Assembly: GCA_038025085.1 (NCBI GenBank)
Contig: CM076144.1
Location: forward strand, 39,281,001 to 39,345,000
Length of the DNA stretch: 64,000 nucleotides
Reading direction: 5' to 3'
Origin: Tetragonia tetragonoides
Taxonomy: Eukaryota > Streptophyta > Magnoliopsida > Caryophyllales > Aizoaceae
A program made the position numbers and the translations under genes. This document shows, piece after piece, positions 1 to 10,843 of this stretch. Positions within the stretch are counted from its first letter, which is position 1. Each line of letters begins with the position of its first letter. A model generated the notes under the pieces. That model was given only the letters and a program-made list of their open reading frames with translations. It was not told the DNA's origin and did not search any database.

Positions 1-21
1 GAACCGATTAGGGTATCTACA
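1..21 (-). repeat. E1 3' LTR, terminal 21 bases
   Basis: The first 21 bases match the inner end of the E1 LTR at 29988-30008 except for one base (TATCTACA against TGTCTACA). On the minus strand this is the TGTAGA start of the 3' LTR, directly after the purine tract. Confidence 0.85.
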
Positions 22-35
22 GAAGCCCCCACTTT
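22..35 (-). promoter_or_regulatory. E1 polypurine tract
   Basis: The minus strand reads AAAGTGGGGGCTTC immediately before the LTR. This is the plus-strand primer site for reverse transcription. The same 14-mer precedes the 3' LTRs of E2 and E4, and a variant precedes that of E3. Confidence 0.85.
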
Positions 36-171
36 GACCGAGCTTGTGTAAGCGAAGGTCAAAGTATTTGCTAAAAAATGCCTGCAATGTTTTTTTTTTT
101 TTTTTTTTAAAATGCTTTATGTTAGGGGAAAAAGATAAAAAGGTAGAATCCTGACCGCCTGTGGTCAGGGT

Positions 172-308
172 TACCTGCTCTGCGGGTGCCGACGCATTGC
201 TAATTTTCATAGCCTCGTCGTCAAAGAGCGTTGCGTAGCTCTGCTTTGCGGGTGCCAACGTGACACTAATTTTGATAGCCTCAACGTCAAAGAGCGCTGC
301 GTAGCTCT
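172..308. repeat. Tandem duplication near the E1 purine tract
   Basis: Two imperfect copies of about 65-68 bp follow each other, each with GCGGGTGCCRACG, a TAATTTT(C/G)ATAGCCTC segment and TCAAAGAGCG(T/C)TGCGTAGCTCTGC. Tandem repeats next to the 3' LTR are a known habit of Tat/Ogre elements. No gene is seen in 36-1001. Confidence 0.7.
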
Positions 309-548
309 GCCTTAGTATTGCCTGTGCCTTGGAAAATTGTGCCTGCAAAATTAAATTATATGCTTGTGCCTGCGGAAATAGATTGTACCGGGTCGCTAGG
401 ATAGGAAACCGTGTTGCGAGGGGCAAAAACGTCATTTTGGGTGACAAGCTCGTATCTGCCAGGCTTCTAACGGTCGAGAAATGTAATCCCGCGCGAAATA
501 TGAACTTGTGGGCCTGCCCCGTGAGAGGCGGAAGAGAAAAAGGGTCTA

Positions 549-705
549 GCGGCCATGCGCAGGGCCGCTGAGGGCTGGGCGGCCTTATCGGGCCCGCTCA
601 GCGGTTCAACTGGCGTCGCGGAGGTGCTGAGAGCAGCTGCCGGGGCCAGCGGCCTGGCCGCCAGGGCCTGGGCGGCCCTGAATCGGGCCGCTGGGCCGGT
701 TCAGT
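549..705 (+). promoter_or_regulatory. GCCGCT/AGCGGC cluster upstream of E1 gene A
   Basis: A GC-rich block in an AT-rich setting holds about ten copies of GCGGCC, GGCCGC or CCGCT-type motifs. It ends about 300 bp before the gene A start codon at 1002. Similar clusters lie before TATA boxes elsewhere in the window, so a promoter role is inferred. No convincing TATA box is seen between 705 and 1001. Confidence 0.5.
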
Positions 706-1001
706 GGTGCGGGTTGGGGTTTAATTGGGAGAAAGCCGAATTTTGGGTCATTTCTTCCCCAAAATTTCAAGACTCTCTCTCTACCTCCATTGTTGCCCAA
801 ACTTCAATTGTTGCTCAAATTTGCTCCTTTTTGCTTGCATTTTCTTGCTTTTGCATAATCTTTGCATAATTTGAAGTTTATTTGTGATTTCTCACAAATT
901 TGTGGTGAATTTGAGAGTGGGTTTTTGAAACCCTTGGAGAAAGAAATCCGAATTTCTCCATCCTTGCTTGTTGTTCTTGCTTGCTTGCTCATCCTTTTTC
1001 C

Positions 1002-3390
1002 ATGGCTCCAAAATTGGGAAAGAGGAGGAGTAGGAGAACCGAGGTGCGAGAGGAGGTAGAGGAAATCGACATCTTCACCAAGGCTTTTCCATCTCATGTG
1101 AAGCTATCAAAGAGGAAGCCTAATGTGGCTTTTCCTCAAGATCGATACACTCGGTCGGATAGGATGCCCGACATTGTTTAGGATCGATCGGAGTTGATTT
1201 TTCGACCGGCGACTCACTTGAGCCCTCGGGCATCCAAGTTCGTGGTAAGTCTTCAAACTTTTGAATTCATAGTTTTATGCATTGAATTTGAGTTTAAATG
1301 CTTGCCTTGAACAGAATTTGTGTAGAATTTGTGTACAATTGTCAAGCTTGTAGTGCATGTGATCTTGCGCGGATTGAACGAACTTAGAAACATGCCTAGG
1401 ATTGAACATTTGATTGAAATGTGAACCTAAGGGGTTGCGAACTTGATCATAGGAACCCGATGGGAATTTGAAGGCCCATGGAAACTATGGCTCTTCGATT
1501 AAGCTTTACAAAACCTTGCCCAAAGAGGTACAAGATGCGGTTTTGAATGCGGGGTTTGGGCCCCTTTCGAGAGTGGCGAACTCGGTTGAGTGAGTCAAGA
1601 GGTGTATCGTTCGGTTGTCCTTGGAGCATTTTTGGGACACCAACAATACGTTCCACTTCCCTAATGGGGAAATGATGATTACTCCTTCGGAGTTTGCAAT
1701 GTTGACCGGGGTACCTTGCGTGGGTACGCCCATTGTTTATGACGTTTCTATTTGGAAACGTAAGACGGAGTTGGTGGAGCTCTTTGGCCCTTGGGGGAAC
1801 ACTTTGGGTCACCACTACCGTTCTTACAGCGAGCTCTTTACTGCTTTGAAAGACCCGAGGTATAAGAGGAATACCTCGGTGGAGCAAATGGCAAGGATGT
1901 TTATCGCCTACCTCCTTTCCACCACTATCTTTAGTGACAAGGGGGCTGCATACTCTCCAGCAGTATAGGGAGGCCCTCTTGCGCATGGATTGGCACAAGG
2001 TAAAAAAAATGTAATATTTGTTGTATGAATTGCATGGGTTGTATTTCTTGAAGTGGAAATATCTTATGTTGCGTGATTGTGTAGATTAATTACTTCCCAT
2101 GGGCGAAGTATCATGGGTCGGCTCCGGACGCCATCCTAGCCTCTAGGGCGGTGGACCGTAAGAGGATCCTGATTGCGGGCCCGTTCTCCTTTGAGTGGTA
2201 CCTAGGGGAGCGGATCTTCCATCAGGTTTATCCCGATTTGGAGGGTCCGAGGATTCCTTTGGATCCTCCCTCGTCCATGTTCTTGGTGAGGTGCTTGTCT
2301 TGCGAGCAGGTTGCGGCGGCCATGGTGGGCTCGGATGCTATGCGGTATTTGAGGGAGCCTGCGGAGGACCTTGCGGGGCACTATGAGCAGTTCCGCCGTG
2401 ATCGCCTCATGCCTTCATTTGTGGGCTTGAAGGTAAGAATTAATGTTTGGTATTCTATGCCTTTCTTGCCTTATTTGATATTAATTCACTTTGTTTTGTA
2501 GGAGCCTCGGGTTGATGACACCGAGGTGGATGTCCCGGACATGTGGGTCCGAGGTCGGGATTATGGCGAGAAGGAGTGCTGGGGAGAGATCCCTATGACG
2601 GAGGACCTTGATGAGGACGTCCAGGGGTAAATTTATAATTTTATCGAAATGTACAATGCCTTATTATATTATATGCTTGTACTGACTTTTCTTTATGTAG
2701 CTTGATCGTGAGCAGACCGGGAAGGTCTTCAAGATGATGCATGCTATGAAGTCTTGGATATCTCGAGCTCTCTCGAAGGGTACTTGCTCAAGAGCCGACT
2801 TGGACAAGGTAAACTTGCTTTTGCATTTTCAAAGTTGATTGCTTTGAGAAATGTGTCTTATAACTTTCTGTGGGATGCAGGTTGAGTACCGTCCGCCTCT
2901 TCCTCGTCGGTCACGACAGGTGGTGTTGTCGGATGATGAGGGTGTGAGCTCTCCTGAGCGTAGTTCTTCGCGCGAGAGGAGCCCTCGGAGGGAGAGTCCT
3001 AGGAGAGAGAAGGTGCCTGTACATAGGTCGGACCGCCCTGGTGGGAGTAGGATGACTCCGTATGTGGAGCCTACTCCTATGCATGTGCCGATGTATCCTC
3101 CTTATTCTGGGTATGCGAGATATCCTCCGTATGGTGGTCTTTACTACCAGCCTCCAGTTCCTACTCCTATGATGCCTACCATGCCTCCTCGTTTTTCATG
3201 GGGGTATGATTCGAGCTATGCCGGGGAAGGGAGTTCATACCGGGAGCCTGCTCGACATTCCTCTTTTGACCCTAGCCAGGTCGTGGCGTCAATCTTTGGT
3301 AATGAGGCGCGGAGGTGGAAGGACCACTTTGAGGTGCTCCGTACGGATGATGATGCGGGTGATGATTTTTATGACAATGTATTTGTGTGA
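1002..3390 (+). pseudogene. E1 gene A: plant mobile domain (MAIN/MAIL-like) protein, six exons, broken
   Basis: Comparison with the copies in E2 and E4 gives exons 1002-1244, 1453-1999, 2085-2432, 2502-2626, 2701-2808 and 2881-3390, all with GT/AG borders. The first exon starts MAPKLGKRRS. Exon 2 has the mobile-domain signature TFHFPNGEMMITPSEFAMLT, and exon 3 has GPFSFEWYLGERIFHQVYP. The last exon is rich in RS dipeptides and then in proline and tyrosine, ending YDNVFV. Mobile-domain proteins are nuclear; in Arabidopsis MAIN and MAIL1 work with a PP7-type phosphatase in transposon silencing and gene expression. This copy is dead: TAG at 1179, TGA at 1591 and a one-base shift in the G run at 1941-1945. 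It lies antisense to E1, starting about 1 kb from the purine tract. Confidence 0.8.
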
Positions 3391-4128
3391 AATACATTTT
3401 GAACATTTGTATTGAACAAACATTCGGACTTAGCTTGTAAATATTGCTTGCTTATTTATTGGTCCCTGCACATAATTAGGCTAATGCAAATGCATAAGTA
3501 GTCAAGCAAAAGCGCAAGTAATAGCCATTTAGCACAAAATGGTACAACCAAAAAGTTAAAATTGGGTGTACCTTATCCCTCCTAAAAAAAATGAAAAAAG
3601 AAAAGGGGTGAAAAAATGAAATGAAAATAATAAGTAAAAAAGAATTAATAAAAAAGATATACATAAAAAAAATGATAATCATCCAAAAAAGAAATACGGA
3701 ATTGTGGAGCTTCCCTTAATATTAAGGAAATAATACAAAATAGAAATAATAGTGGAAATAGGAAAATGAGCCATATTTGAGTCCAAATCGGTTAAGGAAA
3801 GTGTCCAAAACCGGAGAAAAGGTACTTGTCTCGAGAAAAGGGTCCGACGACCAGAGGGAGGGGTCCAGCAGCACACGCGGAGCAGCGGGGGCGAAAAGAG
3901 GGGCCGCTAGGCTCCAGCAGCTGGCCGCTGGGGCAGCCGCTGGGCCTGGGTTGCTCTATTAGGGCCGCTGAAGCCCCTTTTTGACGGGTTGCCTTATTTT
4001 TTCGTCTTTTTCGTGCGAGCCTTATATAAGCCCGGGTTTGTCCGGTTTTGGGACATCACCTTTATAATTTACTAGCAATAGAGAGCTTTTTAGAGAGAGA
4101 AACCCTGTAATTAACTTAGATTTAAACC
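3391..4128 (+). promoter_or_regulatory. Spacer and promoter of E1 gene B
   Basis: After the gene A stop comes an A-rich low-complexity stretch (about 3560-3700), then a GC-rich cluster of GCCGCT/AGCGGC-type motifs at about 3878-3976 and a TATA box, TTATATAAG, at 4022-4030. Gene B begins about 100 bp further on at 4129. The same order (A-rich stretch, cluster, TATA, start codon) occurs before gene B in E4. Confidence 0.6.
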
Positions 4129-5642
4129 ATGACAAGCTTTGATGTTAAATTTGACAAGTGGTTACAATCCATGACCCCCGAAGAGAGGATGAGACCTGTG
4201 CCTTTCCACTTGAATGCTCTCTTCCACCTTAAGCAAGTTCAAATAGTATGAAACCTTCTTGAGGCCGCAATCGAGTTTTGGGATGACAAACTTCATGTCT
4301 TCCGATTTGCGTACAACGAATTATGCCCTCTCCCCGAAGAATTTGCCGCTATTCTTGGGTTTCCTCATGACCAAGCTCCCGCCACTCCATGGCTTGGGGC
4401 AAATCTTGAGGGCTACTACAAAAGGTATCTTGGCCTATCACCGACACAAGCCTCCTCCGTTGCTAGGAGTGGTGAGTTAGACCTCAACGGTGTAATTGAC
4501 ATTTTCTTCCCCAAGGTAAGGGATAACCATGACGTGATAAGTGAGACTTATTATAACAGCGCCTTTATTTTATGTCTCTTGCATAGGTACCTCTTTGTTG
4601 TGGAGGTACTAATGGTAAACCTAATATGCTTAGAATTGTTGAACAATTTCAAAACAATTTTACCCCTCTGTCTCTTGTTTTTGGTGAAACCTTAATTTGC
4701 TTGGACCGCAAGAAACAAGAGTCATCGCTCGGTGGATGGACATGAAGCCCTCTTCTTCTCCAAGTATGTGCTTGAATAAATTGCTTTGAATTATTTGGTT
4801 AATAAAGTTTGAATATTTGATGGATATTTAACTTTATATGTTTGATCTTTTTTGTAGATATGGCTTCTTGAGCATATGTGCTTTATTGAGAGGCCCGCCA
4901 ATGCGCTCAAATATCAACCAAAGCAATTTCCCGCAAACCGGAGATTATATTACGAATCCACCATTGATGAGAGGCGTGGGTACCTTAAAGCATGCCCCTT
5001 GCTATGATGAACCGTCAAGTGGTGGGGTCTAAAATCCGCAATCGGATGTAGCAAGGATACGAGATATTATCAAGTCCTTGGCCTTCATAATTCAACTTAC
5101 ATATTTCCTAGCCGTATTATGAGACAATATGGGAAACGCCAAATTATCCCACAAAAGGATAGTGTTCCTCCTACTACACGAATCTTGACAATTAGTATGG
5201 TAAGATCATGGGAGTGTGCATGGGATCGTCGTCATAAGTGGACTATTCCTCATGTCAAGTCACCTACGGCCATATCTTCGGCTTATGAGGCTTGGATGGA
5301 TTGCAAGACCGCAGAGGGTCCTCGTGCATGTAGGAAGTCCGAACAAGGTGATATCAAGGCCCAGTCGGTCAAAGCCAGCTTAAGACTCTCAAATCCTAGT
5401 GACCCGAAGGGGAAGGGTAAGAAAAATAGAGTTAAGCATGTGAGAGGCATCCTCAACCCAAAGGCCAAGAAAGCTTTGGAAAAGATCACCACTAAGCCGT
5501 AGGTGGAGCCCCAAATCCAGGCCAATGATCATGAGGCGTCTTCAAGCACACCTCTAATGGAGCTTGAAGAAGAAGAGCCTATAGTTCGAGAGAGATGGGC
5601 TCCCAAGGAACGTGAAGCGGAGGACCCAAAAATGGATGAGCC
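4129..5642 (+). pseudogene. E1 gene B: DUF7745-like transposon protein, 5' part, interrupted by E2
   Basis: The frame opens MTSFDVKFDKWLQSMTPEER and contains EFWDDKLHVFRFAYNELCPL, the conserved core shared by all B copies. Exon 1 ends at 4763 (CAA before GTATGTG). Exon 2 starts at 4858 with IWLLEHM, as in E3. The C-terminal part is lysine-rich and ends with the WAPKER segment also seen in E3. E2 then cuts the frame at 5642. The remaining codons lie at 25812-25856, so the gene ends at the TAG at 25854-25856. A TGG-to-TGA change at 4249-4251 kills the frame; E3 keeps tryptophan there. Other disruptions near 4500-5120 are likely because no single frame stays open. The function is unknown; the DUF name is from memory and not searched. 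Confidence 0.75.
5638..5642. repeat. E2 target-site duplication, left copy
   Basis: GAGCC lies directly before the E2 LTR start (TGTAGACGC) and is repeated at 25812-25816 after the 3' LTR end (CTTACA). A five-base duplication is normal for LTR retrotransposons. Confidence 0.9.
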
Positions 5643-5930
5643 TGTAGACGCAAAAAAAGCGCCTTCAGATTTCTCCGCAAAAGCCCGATGATGGAAGGAG
5701 TAATTTATAAACTTGAACGCTATTTTTGCTTTAATAGTTAAGATAAGGTCTCAGGTTTTTTCTCCAAACACTCATTCATTCCACTTCATTCAAAAGCCCC
5801 GTTCAAGAGCCTTCTAACGACACGGCTCATGCCTCTTTCCGACTCCCGATCGTCAAGTTGCAATTTAGGGGTAGAACCGTCTTTTACCGTTTAGGGGTAA
5901 AATGGTCTTTTCACATATTTCAAAAGTAAA

Positions 5931-5942
5931 AATGGACTGGAT
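5931..5942. repeat. LINE target-site duplication, left copy
   Basis: AATGGACTGGAT is repeated at 8582-8593. The flanking A residues make the exact edge uncertain by a few bases. Confidence 0.88.
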
Positions 5943-8580
5943 TTTTTCAAAGAAGCATGGCAAACAGTGGGGCAGGAAGTGACAGAGGCCATTATTGATT
6001 TTTTTGAGTCTTCCAAAATGCTAAAAGAAGTGAATGCAACTAACTTATGTCTTGTGCAGAAAATATCAAATCCTGAAAAGGCTTCTGATTACAGACCCAT
6101 AGCCTGTTGCAACACCATCTACAAGTGCATCTCCAAGATCCTATGTGGAAGACTGGCAAGAGTACTACCAGAACTAATTTCTGTAAACCAGGGAGCTTTT
6201 GTGGCACAAAGATCCATAGTCCACAACATTATGATTTGTCAGGATCTAATCAAGCACTATAACAGAAAACAATCCTCCCCAAGATGCCTGATGAAGATTG
6301 ACCTCAGGAAAGCCTATGACACAGTACACTGGGGTTTTATCAAGGAAATGATGCAAGGATATGGATTCCCATTGAAATTTAGTGGGTGGATACTAGAATG
6401 TGTGCAAACAGCAAGCTTCAGCATCAACCTGAATGGGGAAGCCCATGGATATTTCACTGCAAAGCGTGGCATTAGACAAGGAGACCCAATTTCTCCACTA
6501 ATTTTTGTGCTAGTGATGGAATACCTGTCAAGAACCTTGAAGATAGCTTGCATGGACAACAGCTTCAACTGGCACCCCATGTGCAAAGAACTTGCACTAA
6601 GTCATCTATGCTTTGCAGATGACTTGATGTGTTTCTGCAAAGCTACACCTGACTCTGTGAATATCCTAATGGAGTGCCTGAATTACTTCTCACAAGCCAC
6701 TGGTTTATGTGCAAACCAGGAAAAGTCAAGCATTTATGTGGCAGGGGTTAGTGAACAAGAGAAAAGGGTGCTGGTGAGCCTCTCAGGGTTTCAGGAGGGT
6801 ACATTGCCAATGAAATACCTAGGTGTCCCTCTATCCCCATCAAAATGGAGCAAAATGGATTGTGAATGCTTGATGGATAAAATGACAAAAAGACTTCACA
6901 CATGGGCTTCCAGGAACCTCTCATATGCAGGAAGGGCACAACTAATAAATTCTGTATTATTATCTATACATGTCTACTGGTCAAGCATATTTGTTATGCC
7001 TGCTGGAGTACTAAAAAGCATAGAGAAAAAATGCAGATTGTTTCTTTGGGGGGGGGGGGAACTGACCTCAAGCACAAAACTAGCCTGGTGGCTTGGGAAG
7101 TAGTATGCAGACCAAGGAGAAATGGGGGGATAAATATTAAACATTGCAAATGGTTTAATATAGCCCTAAATGGGAAGCACATTTGGGATATAGCCACAAA
7201 AAAGGACACATTGTGGGTGAAGTGGATTAATGGAGTATATTTGAAAGGAAGTAATTTCTGGAATTATGCTCCTGTATGGGGAGCCAGCTGATATTGGACT
7301 AAGCTCAACAAGATCAAAAGTCACTTCCAGGAGCACTATTCAACAAGAGGAGTGTGGAGGGAAACTGAAAATGGAATGTACTCAGTTGCTAGTGGATACA
7401 GAATTTTGATGGGAAATATGCCAAAATACAGACATTATGCCCTGATATGGGGAAGAGTTTCTGTACCTAGGCACAGCTTCTGTCTATGGTTGGCACAAAT
7501 GGGGAGATTACTGACCAAAGACAGGCTACATAATATGGGCTTCCTTAATGGAGACACCATATGCTACCTGTGCAAAGAGGAGACAGAAAGTCACGGCCAT
7601 CTGTTTTTTAGCTGCAGTATTTCAACAGAGATAATGAAACAGGTACAGACATGGCTGCATATTTCTGCAAGAGGAAGCACAATTCAGGGGCTACTAAACT
7701 GGATGAGTTGACAGAAATGCTCGAGATTCAGAAAGGAAGTGTATGCAGCTGGAATAGCAGCAACTGCATACTGGATTTGGAGAGCCAGAAATCTGATATG
7801 CTTTGAAAAGAGCAGGCTACCAGCAACACAGATTATGCAACAGATACAGCAAGCAATCAGAGTCAGAATCCAACAGTGCAGCAGCAATAGGAAGCTAAAA
7901 AGCAAGGATAAAAGATGGATAAGGCAACTGTGAGTCTGAATCAGGAAAATGGAAGAAATACAGAAGCACTGCACACAGGAGAGCAGCTTACAGCAGGCTA
8001 CAGCAGAGACTTCAGGAAGGAACCAGTAGCAGACTGCAGAAGATAGGCTGCAATCCAGGTAGAAGAATCCAGTAGGAAAAAAGGACAGCAGGCTCCAGGA
8101 AGGATACAGAAGCAGATTTATACAGAGAGAATCTGACGCAGAACAAATGCAAGGAATAGGCAGCAGTGCAGGAACTCAGGCAGCAGGTTTCAGCAGGTAA
8201 TCAGCAACAGGTTGAAGAAGTAAGGCAGAATGAAAAAATATAACAGATCCAAGCAGAGTTGAAAAGCTAGAAGGAATTGTAATATCTTTAGCTATTTATG
8301 TTTTTGTATTTTGATGTAAGTCAGAAATAATTTTTGCAAATTGTAATGTTTACAGAGATGGTGAGGAAGAATTTTTGCAAAGTGTAATGTTTACAGAGAT
8401 GGTGAACCACTGCCTGTAGTGAGTTGCACCAGATTGAAGGGTTGTAAGGTATTAGAGGGATGCAGCAAAAAGGAACCCTACCTAGTAGGTGGCCTTGGAT
8501 CTGCATTGCCTAAGGACTGTAATCTTGTTACATTACAGAGAGCAATAATACAATTTCTGACTTGCACCAAAAAAAAAAAA
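5943..8580 (+). mobile_element. 5'-truncated LINE
   Basis: The insert ends in a poly(A) run at about 8569-8580 and is flanked by the duplication AATGGACTGGAT (5931-5942 and 8582-8593). It begins in the middle of a reverse-transcriptase frame, so the 5' part was lost on insertion, as is common for LINEs. 7934-8560 after the coding part is a GCAGCAGG/ACAGCAG-rich 3' untranslated region with two near-identical AATTTTTGCAAA-GTAATGTTTACAGAGATGGTGA units around 8330-8405. Confidence 0.9.
5967..7933 (+). pseudogene. LINE ORF2: reverse transcriptase and zf-RVT remnant
   Basis: The frame opens inside the reverse transcriptase. Motifs in order are YRPIACCNTIYKCISKIL, IDLRKAYDTVHW (motif A), GIRQGDPISPL (motif B), LCFADDLMCF (motif C with the catalytic aspartates) and YLGVPLSPSKWSK. 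The frame is lost at a run of G residues at 7050-7059 and goes on in another frame through a zf-RVT-type 3' region with HSFCLWLAQMGRLLTKDRL and CYLCKEETESHGHLFFSC. Further stops occur at about 7288 and 7709. Endonuclease and ORF1 are absent through 5' truncation. The enzyme copies its own RNA at a nicked chromosomal target. This copy cannot encode a working protein. Confidence 0.88.
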
Positions 8581-8628
8581 AAATGGACTGGATGTCGTCA
8601 TTATCCAGCTGGCAGCTGACAGCCATCA

Positions 8629-8752
8629 GCGGCCCAAGCCAGGGCCGCTAGCGGCGCTGACCCTGCTTCTAGTCCAACTCATTTTTCAAGCCCGATTCGA
8701 CTTTCAGATCATTTTCGGCCGTCCAACCCTACTCCTCCACGCCTATAAATAT
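8629..8752 (+). promoter_or_regulatory. E2 5' LTR promoter: GCCGCT cluster and TATA box
   Basis: AGCGGCC at 8629 and GCCGCTAGCGGCGCTGACC near 8645 are followed about 80 bp later by CCTATAAATATA (TATA box 8743-8752). This should mark U3 and the start of R. The 3' LTR has two copies of the unit where this one has one. Confidence 0.65.
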
Positions 8753-9557
8753 AACCCTCCACCCTCAGTTCAAAACACACAGTCTACAGTTGACACCCTC
8801 TATTCTCAGTAGTATTGACTCTGAGCTTCTCCCTCTTTCTTCTAAACTTGAGATCTTGTTCTACTATTTTTGTCAAATATAGCCTACAGTTCAGGTACAA
8901 ATTCCTGAGGGTTCAAATTAAATTAATTGCCTAATTGTTCATTTTTCTAGTAGTCATAATGTAGATATCATGCTAGAATAACGTTTTATTGCTTCCTAAA
9001 TATTGTCTGTATAGTCGTTGTGTTGCTCAACTTGTCAAACCGAATGCATGTCTAAACAAGGGTTAAATAAATGTTGTGATGCTTGTGCTGAACCAATTAA
9101 TAGTCTAAGTCTAGGTTGTTAATCCGGTTTTGCATGGGAATTATGTCTTTAAATTATTAAGCAAACTTGAGTTAGTAGAGGCCGTCGTAATACGGGCGAG
9201 TTGGGTGCCTAACACCTTCCCACCTCATACCTTCACCCCTGAACCCTTTATTCTTGGGTACTTATATGTTCTATATAAGCGGGAGTCTTTCTAAAAACAT
9301 GATAAGTTCACTTATCGCGCTATTGGGTTATCCCTTCGGATTGTCCCTTCGGTTTGTCCCTTCGATAAAACGCCGATAGCAGATTTGTGACCTCTTTCAT
9401 GGTTTTTATTCAATTCATGTCTTTACAAAACCTTTCCTAACTCGATGGTCCCTTGAACTTATCTAAACCCTCAACTTACAAATTTTCTATAAGGATGCAC
9501 TCCGTGGAAACCAATACATTTATAAAAGGATTGGACGAAAATCCCGGGTCCTTACAG

Positions 9558-9575
9558 TGGCGACTCAACTGGGGA
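9558..9575 (+). promoter_or_regulatory. E2 primer-binding site
   Basis: TGGCGACTCAACTGGGGA starts one base after the LTR. TGGCGACTC is the form seen in Ogre/Tat elements, which are reported to prime from a tRNA-Arg. I have no tRNA sequence here to pair it with. Confidence 0.8.
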
Positions 9576-10843
9576 TTTATTTAAGAGGGTGAGACTCGAA
9601 AGTCAAGTTTGCTTAATTGTTTAATAACATGTTCCATATTTTTGCATCATTTGCATAATTTGCATGTGCCTTGGTACAATTTTGACCCTTATCGACCCTT
9701 GAGGAAGTTTGTGTCGCAACTCGTAGACTACTCGTATATCTAAAGGAATATACAGTTGTCCTATCGTGCAAATCGACGCTTCCTCACCCATGACTCATCA
9801 ATCATTGTTGATGAAAAGAATTACAATTGATGTGTCGACCATCCATCGAACGGAAATTGTAATTTGTCGTGGTAACCTCACAGGAGCCAAAAGCCTCTAG
9901 ACCACATCCGTGCATTCGCTTGCTTATTGTGCATGTGTCGTTGTAATGCCTCTCTGATCACATGTTTGCCTGTAATTATCTCATTGTAATGCTCGCCTAA
10001 ATGCATGAATATCGTGATTATGTGCCAACATGTACTTACGTGCTAGAAGCCTTTTTCTTTTATTTTTAGCTAGTTCCTAATGCCCGAAGATGGTGCGAGA
10101 ATTCAAATTCAATGAACACCCATCATTTTCCCGATGATATATTGTAAAAAGTCATGAACAATTTTCTAGGATTTCTTTTAGCAAAAAAAAAGAGTCAGTC
10201 TTTCTATTTCCCCCTCCCTTTTTCTATTTCTTTATTTTCCTTTTTTTTTTTTCGTTCGATGTAATTCAGATTCGATCTAAAAAAAAGGGAAAAATCAAAA
10301 AAAAAATCGCCAAAAAAAAATAAAACAAAAAAAAGCCACCGAAGATCAAAAATAAAAAAAATCGAAAAAATAAAAAAAGACCGAAATTCTTTTATTTTAT
10401 TTTATCCCATTTTCCATTTTCTTTGAGTCCAGAAAAATAAAAAATAGGATAGTCTATTCTTTTTCTATTTTTTTTTCTTATTTTTGTTCATCGACTTTAT
10501 TTTTCTTTAATGTTAGGGAAATATTTGGGCATTTAGGCTTAAAGACCCTTTTTTCTAGAACAATGTGGTTTTCTATATGTGGGTCAACTTTTTCTTAGAT
10601 GAGAGTCTCATAGTCTTTTTCATGTTACTAAGCGCTCCATGCTTCCTATTCAGGATAGGGGGCGCGAAGAAGAAAGGAAACCTTGAGAAAAGTTGGGCTC
10701 GGCCTTCGGCAAGGCTGGTTCGTCTGCAGCCGTCTACACCACTAGGTTCTCGTTTACCTCCACCACAAACAACCTCACCATCGATAAATTCACCATCACT
10801 ACATACCTTTTTCTCCACACCAATCACCCCTCCCAACTTCACA
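9576..10843 (+). other. E2 leader between primer site and gag
   Basis: This is non-coding sequence of about 1.27 kb. A homopolymer-rich stretch of A and T runs occupies roughly 10180-10560, and contains GAGTCAGTCTTTCTATTTCCC, of which GAGTCAGTCTTT also occurs in the E6 leader. No gene is seen; the open frame from 10565 probably extends gag upstream by chance. Confidence 0.6.

Larger units (their letters stand above)
5643..9556 (+). repeat. E2 5' LTR, split by a LINE
   Basis: The pieces 5643-5942 and 8594-9556 together match the 3' LTR at 24491-25811. The LTR starts TGTAGACGC and ends GGGTCCTTACA before the primer site. It contains a GCCGCTAGCGGCGCTGACC unit near 8645, a TATA box at 8743-8752 and three TTGTCCCTTCGG-like units around 9325-9366. 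Confidence 0.88.

Noticed and set aside
1002..5642. Genes A and B as ordinary host genes into which retrotransposons happened to insert
   Set aside because: The same pair recurs in the same place and orientation between gag and purine tract in four elements of different LTR types.
7050..7059. Programmed frameshift at the G run of the LINE reverse transcriptase
   Set aside because: LINE ORF2 is normally one frame through this region; a homopolymer slip or sequencing error is simpler.
10565..10843. Upstream extension of E2 gag from 10565
   Set aside because: The sequence before MPKTTDER has no gag resemblance and overlaps the leader; the E1 protein aligns only from the later start region.
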